A DNA stretch of 64,000 nucleotides from Halobium salinum. Lineage in GTDB: Archaea > Halobacteriota > Halobacteria > Halobacteriales > Haloferacaceae. How positions within the stretch are numbered: position 1 is the first letter of the stretch; the number at the start of each line of letters is the position of its first letter. The translations under genes and the position numbers were made by a program. The notes beneath the pieces are model-generated. The model worked only from the letters and a program-made list of their open reading frames with translations. It did no database searches and was not told the origin of the DNA. The stretch is from NCBI RefSeq assembly GCF_026586625.1, contig NZ_JAODIW010000006.1:1277061-1341060 (forward strand), in the 5' to 3' direction. This document shows, in pieces, positions 59,596-64,000 of this stretch.

Positions 59596-61788
59596 ATGCA
59601 CCACCCAGGCCCGCCGCGGTTCATGGCCGCGGGCGAGTCCGTCGAACTGGCGCCGCGGGACCCCGACCCCGAGGCGACGTACAGCTGGCGAATCAAGAGC
59701 GCCCCCGTCGCGAGTCGCGTCTCGCTCGGGACCGAGAACGTAATCGACTTCACCCCCGACGAGGCCGGGAGCTACACCGTCGAGCTCGACGCCCCCGACG
59801 GGCTCCACGAGTTGACGATTCGGGTGTTCCCCGGCGAGATGAGCCCGGTCGCCGGCGCCGGCGGCGTCTCCGGGATGAGCGGCTTCTCCGGGATGTCCGG
59901 CGTCTCGGGCGTTTCGGGCGTCTCCGGGATGTCGGGGCTCTCCGGCGTCAGCGGCTCGGGGAGCGGCACGCTCGGTGCCAGCCGCGAGGGCCAGGGCGGC
60001 GGCCGACCGCGCATCCAGCTCCACGCCCGGTTCGAGGACGACGCCGTCGTCGTCGAGGCGCACGTGAAGCCGAACCCGAACGCGTCGACCGACCCCGACG
60101 ACATCGGCGTCGAGTTCCTCCTCGACGACCGCGACGACGTGAGCGAGGGCGACGTACAGAAGGGCGACCGCGAACTGCGCATCCCCTACAAGAACCTCCG
60201 CGGGCGGGTGCGGGTCCACGCCGTCGCCATCGACGACTCGTACTCGGTGCCCGACGCCATCTCCATCGAACCCGACGACGCCGAGGGGAGCGAGGGGTTC
60301 GCCACGGACGGGGGTTCGGATTTTAGGACCGACGGCGGTCCCGTGAGCGGCGCGAACGGGACCTCGTCGAGGAGCGGACGGAGTCCGCGGACCGACGGCG
60401 GTCCCGACGAGCGGAGCGAGTCGGGAGCAGGGAGGGAAGCAACGCGGACCGACGGCGGCGTCGTCGCCGACGACGGCGCCGAGAGCGGCGCGACCGCCGA
60501 GCGCGAGGTACGCGGCGACCTCAAGAGCGTCCGCCTCAACGACCCGCCCGAGTGGGCGAAGTCGGTGACGCTGTACGAGATTTACGTCCGCGGCTACGCC
60601 TCCGACGACGACGAGGCCGAGAACACCTTCGAGGCGCTGACGAAGCGACTCGACTACCTCGCCGACCTCGGCGTCGACTGCCTCTGGCTCACGCCCGTCC
60701 TGCAGAACGACCACGCGCCACACGGGTACAACATCGTCGACTTCTTCTCCATCGCGGAGGACCTCGGCGACGACGAGGCCTACAAGGAGTTCGTCGCCGC
60801 CGCCCACGACCGCGGGATGAAGGTGCTGTTCGACCTCGTGCTCAACCACTCGGCGCGCGACCACCCGTACTTCCAGGACGCCTACAAGAACCCCAAATCC
60901 GAGTACTACGACTGGTACGAGTGGCAGGACAGCGGCGAGCCGGGCACGTACTTCGACTGGGAGTACATCGCGAACTGGAACTTCGACAACCTGCGGGTCC
61001 GCAAGCACCTCCTCGAGGCGGTCGACAAGTGGGCCGAGTACGTCGACGGGTTCCGCTGTGACATGGCGTGGGCCGTCCCCAAGTCGTTCTGGCAGGAGAT
61101 GCGCGAGCGGGTGAAGGAGACCGACCCCGAGTTCCTCCTGCTCGACGAGACCATCCCGTACATCGCGGACTTCCACGACGGGATGTTCGACATGCACTTC
61201 GACACGACGCTGTACTTCACGCTCCGGCAGGTCGGCAACGGGAACCAGCCCGCCGACGCCATCCTCGACGCCATCGAACAGCGCACCGAGGTCGGCTTCC
61301 CGGACCACGCGGCGTTCATGCTGTACCAGGAGAACCACGACGAGACGCGCTTCGTCGTCGAGTGCGGCGAGCCCGCCGCCCGCGCCTCCGCCGGCGCGCT
61401 GTTCACGCTCCCGGGCGTCCCGATGCTGTACGGCGGCCAGGAGATCGGCCAACTCGGCCGGCGCGACCCGCTGGCCTGGGACCAGGCGAACGAGACCATC
61501 CAGAACCACTACGAACGCCTCATCGACGCCCGCGGGTCGACGCCGGCGCTCCAGTACGAGGGCGACTTCGCGCGCGTCGACTACGAGTCCGACTCGGACG
61601 CCGTCACGTGCTTCGTTCGGGGCGACGAGGGGGACCGCCACCTCGTCGCACTGAACTTCGGCGACGACCCGGCGACGTTCGAGACCGGCCCCGAGGTCGA
61701 CACGACGGACCTCGTCTCCGGCGAGAGCGTCCTGCGTGACGGCGAACTGACCGTCGAGGACGTGGCCGTCCTGCCGATTACGGGCTGA
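59596..61788 (+). CDS. GH13 alpha-amylase-family protein with Ser/Gly repeat segment
   Basis: The 730-residue protein starts MHHPGPPRFMAAGESVELAPRD (ATG at 59596; an ATG at 59557 would add 13 residues). An N-terminal Ig-like domain is followed by a Ser-Gly repeat at about residues 88-121, an Arg/Gly/Asp-rich linker near 230-300, and a GH13 barrel from about 325: DLVLNHSARDHPYF, GFRCDMAW (nucleophile Asp near 487), LLDETIPY (acid Glu near 516) and QENHDETRF. It resembles cyclomaltodextrinase/neopullulanase. No signal peptide. It is divergent from the GH15 gene. Confidence 0.88.
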   Translation: MHHPGPPRFMAAGESVELAPRDPDPEATYSWRIKSAPVASRVSLGTENVIDFTPDEAGSYTVELDAPDGLHELTIRVFPGEMSPVAGAGGVSGMSGFSGMSGVSGVSGVSGMSGLSGVSGSGSGTLGASREGQGGGRPRIQLHARFEDDAVVVEAHVKPNPNASTDPDDIGVEFLLDDRDDVSEGDVQKGDRELRIPYKNLRGRVRVHAVAIDDSYSVPDAISIEPDDAEGSEGFATDGGSDFRTDGGPVSGANGTSSRSGRSPRTDGGPDERSESGAGREATRTDGGVVADDGAESGATAEREVRGDLKSVRLNDPPEWAKSVTLYEIYVRGYASDDDEAENTFEALTKRLDYLADLGVDCLWLTPVLQNDHAPHGYNIVDFFSIAEDLGDDEAYKEFVAAAHDRGMKVLFDLVLNHSARDHPYFQDAYKNPKSEYYDWYEWQDSGEPGTYFDWEYIANWNFDNLRVRKHLLEAVDKWAEYVDGFRCDMAWAVPKSFWQEMRERVKETDPEFLLLDETIPYIADFHDGMFDMHFDTTLYFTLRQVGNGNQPADAILDAIEQRTEVGFPDHAAFMLYQENHDETRFVVECGEPAARASAGALFTLPGVPMLYGGQEIGQLGRRDPLAWDQANETIQNHYERLIDARGSTPALQYEGDFARVDYESDSDAVTCFVRGDEGDRHLVALNFGDDPATFETGPEVDTTDLVSGESVLRDGELTVEDVAVLPITG

Positions 61789-61927
61789 GCCGACTCGCGC
61801 CACCCGCCGCTTCGCCGGCTCCTTCGAACCGCACACCGACCGATGCCGACCGACGCCGACGCCGTCGGCGCCGCCAACGCCGACGATGCCGACACCGGAC
61901 CACACGGACACCCACCCGACCACAGAC

Positions 61928-64000
61928 ATGGACACGACACAGGAGTGCCGACTGCTGGACGAACAGACCGCCGACCTGCTCGCGTGGCACGACGACGTGC
62001 GCGAGTCCCACGAGGACGACTTCGAGGCGGCGAAGGAACTCGCGACCCGCCTCGGGGCGCACGTCACCGAGACGGAGGACGGCGAAGTCGCCGCCGCCGT
62101 CGGCTTCTGGACGCCCGACCTCGTCGAGGCCGGCGTCCCCGAGACCGACGTGTACCTCGAGGTGCTCACCTCGACGACGCCGGTGGACCTCGCCGCCGAG
62201 GAGACGACCGCCGAGTTCCAGCGCGAGCGCGTCCCCCTGCGCCGGAAGGGCGAGTTCCACTGGGGGGTCGTCGCCGGGATGCGCGCCGGCACCCGGGACG
62301 TGGTCGGCTCGCTGTACCAACTCGTCTACGAGGACGACGACGGCTGGCACGCCGTCCCGGACCCCCTCGCGTACTCGGTGCCCTTCGGCGCGTTCGCGCC
62401 CGCCGAGTTCTACGACATGGAGCGGCTGGACGACGAGCGTCCCGACCGCGCCTACTTCGAAACGCTCGGCACCGACGAGGAGCGCGTCGAGACGACCGAA
62501 CACGACGGCCTCCCGCGAGTCTCTCCGGCGAACAGCATGCTGGAGATTCACCCCGGCACGGCCACGGAGTCGGGCTCGCTGAAGGGGCTGGCGGAACGCT
62601 ACGAGGACATCGGCGGGAAGCTCCACCGCGGCGACGAACTCGACCCCGCCGACCGCAACTTCGTCGGCTACGACGGCATCCAGCTGATGCCGGTCGAGCC
62701 AATCACGGAGAACCCCGACATCCACGACTTCTGGCGACCCGCGGGGGACAGCAGTAGCTCGAACGACCCGACGCCGGTGGGGACTGCAGACGACGACCCC
62801 GAGACCGTCGAGGTGACCGTCTCCCATCCGGACATGATAAACTGGGGGTACGACATCGTCGTCTCCGCGTTCTCCGCGGTGAACCCCGCGATTCTGGAGA
62901 CCGGCCGCCCCGACGAACTGGTGGACTTCATCGCCGCCTGCCACGCGATGCCGGACCCCATCCGGGTCGTCTTCGACGTGGCGCTCGGTCACGCCGACAA
63001 CGGCGGGCTGAACACCCTCCCCTCCCCGTTCTTCGAGGGGCCGGGGATGTACGGCCAGCACCTCAACTACCCGCATCCGACCGTCCGGGCGATGCTGCTC
63101 GAGATGCAGCGCCGGAAGATGGACTTCGGCGCCGACGGCATCCGCGTCGACGGCGCGCAGGACTTCACCTACTACGACCCCGGGCTGGACGAGAACGTCC
63201 ACGACGACGCGTTCCTCGCGGAGATGGACGCCGTCACCCAGGAGGTCGCCGGCACCGAGTACCGCCCGTGGATGGTGTTCGAGGACGGCCGGCCGTGGCC
63301 CCGTGAGGACTGGGAACTCGCCGCCACCTACCGGTCGCTCATCGAGCAACACCCCCACTCGTTCCAGTGGTCGCCCATCACGTTCGCGCACAACACGCCC
63401 GCGCTGTTGACGTTCTGGGCGACGAAGTGGTGGCGCGTCCGCGAGGTGCTCGACTTCGGCGGTCACTGGCTCACCGGCGTCGCCAACCACGACACCATCC
63501 GGCGCGGCACCCAAATCGACCCCCACGTCGAGTTCAACCAGTCGCCGGTGAACCCCTACCTCGGCGAGTCGCTGCCGAACGTCCTCGACGAGGCGTACGA
63601 CAACGCCGCGGCGGCGATGTTCTTCTACTGCGCCTCGCCCGGCGTCCCGATGGACTTCGTCCACGCCAACGCCCGCGCCCCGTGGGGGTTCGTCCGCGAC
63701 ACCGACGAGACCTGGAACGTGAAGGTCGTCTCCGACGAGTCGAGCTTCGTCGACTGGCAACTGCGCCCGGAGGAGTTCCACGACCCCGAGCACTTCACGC
63801 GCGTGAAGGGACTCGGCTTCGAGGACGAGGAGCAGTTGGGCACGTTCATGAACGCCCTCTCGGCGGCGGTCGACGCCACCGACTACGACCTCGACGCGAT
63901 GGCCGAGATGCTGTCGGCGCTCGACACGCCGTTCACGGGTGAGGACGGGACCGGCGGCCCCACCGCCACCGACCTCGAAGCGTTCGCCTACGCGTGGATG
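61928..64000 (+). CDS. GH13-like glycosidase, possibly glucosylglycerol hydrolase (3' cut by window)
   Basis: The frame is open for 691 codons to the window end. It has an N-terminal non-catalytic region (about 1-200), then GIQLMPVEPITENPDIHDFW, DFGADGIRVDGAQDF (nucleophile Asp near 408), WMVFEDGRPWP (Glu near 450) and WLTGVANHDTIRRGTQ (NHD near 518). The layout HPHSFQWSPITFAHNTPALL resembles glucosylglycerol hydrolases of cyanobacteria, which I recall only in outline. It belongs to the alpha-glucan cluster. ATG at 61928, 139 bases after the previous stop. Confidence 0.75.
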   Translation, partial: MDTTQECRLLDEQTADLLAWHDDVRESHEDDFEAAKELATRLGAHVTETEDGEVAAAVGFWTPDLVEAGVPETDVYLEVLTSTTPVDLAAEETTAEFQRERVPLRRKGEFHWGVVAGMRAGTRDVVGSLYQLVYEDDDGWHAVPDPLAYSVPFGAFAPAEFYDMERLDDERPDRAYFETLGTDEERVETTEHDGLPRVSPANSMLEIHPGTATESGSLKGLAERYEDIGGKLHRGDELDPADRNFVGYDGIQLMPVEPITENPDIHDFWRPAGDSSSSNDPTPVGTADDDPETVEVTVSHPDMINWGYDIVVSAFSAVNPAILETGRPDELVDFIAACHAMPDPIRVVFDVALGHADNGGLNTLPSPFFEGPGMYGQHLNYPHPTVRAMLLEMQRRKMDFGADGIRVDGAQDFTYYDPGLDENVHDDAFLAEMDAVTQEVAGTEYRPWMVFEDGRPWPREDWELAATYRSLIEQHPHSFQWSPITFAHNTPALLTFWATKWWRVREVLDFGGHWLTGVANHDTIRRGTQIDPHVEFNQSPVNPYLGESLPNVLDEAYDNAAAAMFFYCASPGVPMDFVHANARAPWGFVRDTDETWNVKVVSDESSFVDWQLRPEEFHDPEHFTRVKGLGFEDEEQLGTFMNALSAAVDATDYDLDAMAEMLSALDTPFTGEDGTGGPTATDLEAFAYAWM

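Noticed and set aside
59371-62292. A 973-residue open frame on the minus strand opposite the first GH13 gene
   Set aside because: It runs antisense through GH13 catalytic motifs, has unnatural composition and no domain.
61778-63793. A 671-residue open frame on the minus strand opposite the second GH13 gene
   Set aside because: Antisense shadow of a gene with clear GH13 motifs.

Overview
The window is chromosomal DNA of a halophilic archaeon (class Halobacteria). The evidence is a very high G+C content with GC-rich third positions, strongly acidic proteins, many starts lying about 25-30 bases downstream of a TATA element (leaderless transcripts), and archaeal information genes: L7Ae, S28e, L24e, the L1-L10-L12 stalk operon, L21e, Rpo4, aEF-1beta, TmcA, PriS, GINS and an archaeal-type RNase J. 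No rRNA, tRNA, CRISPR array or complete insertion sequence was found. I would not name a genus from this evidence.

Layout. 1-3663: end of a Na+/Ca2+ exchanger, then a squalene synthase and an MFS carrier on the minus strand. 4057-5327: L7Ae-S28e-L24e-Ndk operon. 5656-9127: two tandemly duplicated glycerophosphodiesterases, then a selenium-binding (methanethiol oxidase-like) protein overlapping a [2Fe-2S] ferredoxin. 9165-13823: a small Cys/His protein, TmcA, a small membrane protein, an M42 aminopeptidase and an unknown protein. 14100-18257: L11, then Nudix and membrane-protein genes, then L1-L10-L12. 18397-21759: mixed small genes including a cyclase, a ferredoxin and a DUF456 protein. 21930-26704: an ETF/Fix operon with FixC and FixX fused. 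26911-31336: glycosyltransferase, HTH-GNAT protein, methyltransferase, dUTPase-superfamily protein and molbindin. 31677-39700: methionine genes on both sides of an L21e-Rpo4-DUF655-KsgA-MscS-Mtq2 operon. 39831-48472: MBL proteins, aEF-1beta with a zinc-ribbon partner, a TctA-like protein, PriS-GINS, peroxiredoxin, and an RNase J/prenyl synthase operon. 48754-49490: two small AT-richer cassettes. 50048-54840: permease, sensor kinase, VOC and SRPBCC proteins. 54830-64000: glucan-processing cluster with a double GH15 protein and two GH13 proteins, the last cut by the window edge.

The most unusual material is non-coding. (i) Five copies at four intergenic loci of a structured element share an internal core, while their closing stems differ in sequence and still pair. 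(ii) Two tandem cassettes each hold a different tiny membrane-protein gene between matching inverted repeats. (iii) A hairpin element follows the 3' ends of both ndk and the aEF-1beta gene, in the same orientation as the gene. (iv) An 86-bp perfect-ended palindrome resembling a MITE sits on the stop codon of the cystathionine gamma-synthase gene. (v) Leaders that look long for a haloarchaeon precede L7Ae, L1 and RNase J. (vi) A 24-bp promoter block is identical upstream of L11 and of the zinc-ribbon/aEF-1beta pair.

Functional links. Methionine synthesis is represented by a cystathionine gamma-synthase and a split MetE. Starch or glycogen metabolism is represented by the intracellular GH15 and GH13 enzymes. 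The Fix/ETF operon links acyl-CoA or similar dehydrogenation to the quinone pool. Isoprenoid lipid synthesis is represented by the prenyl diphosphate synthase and squalene synthase.
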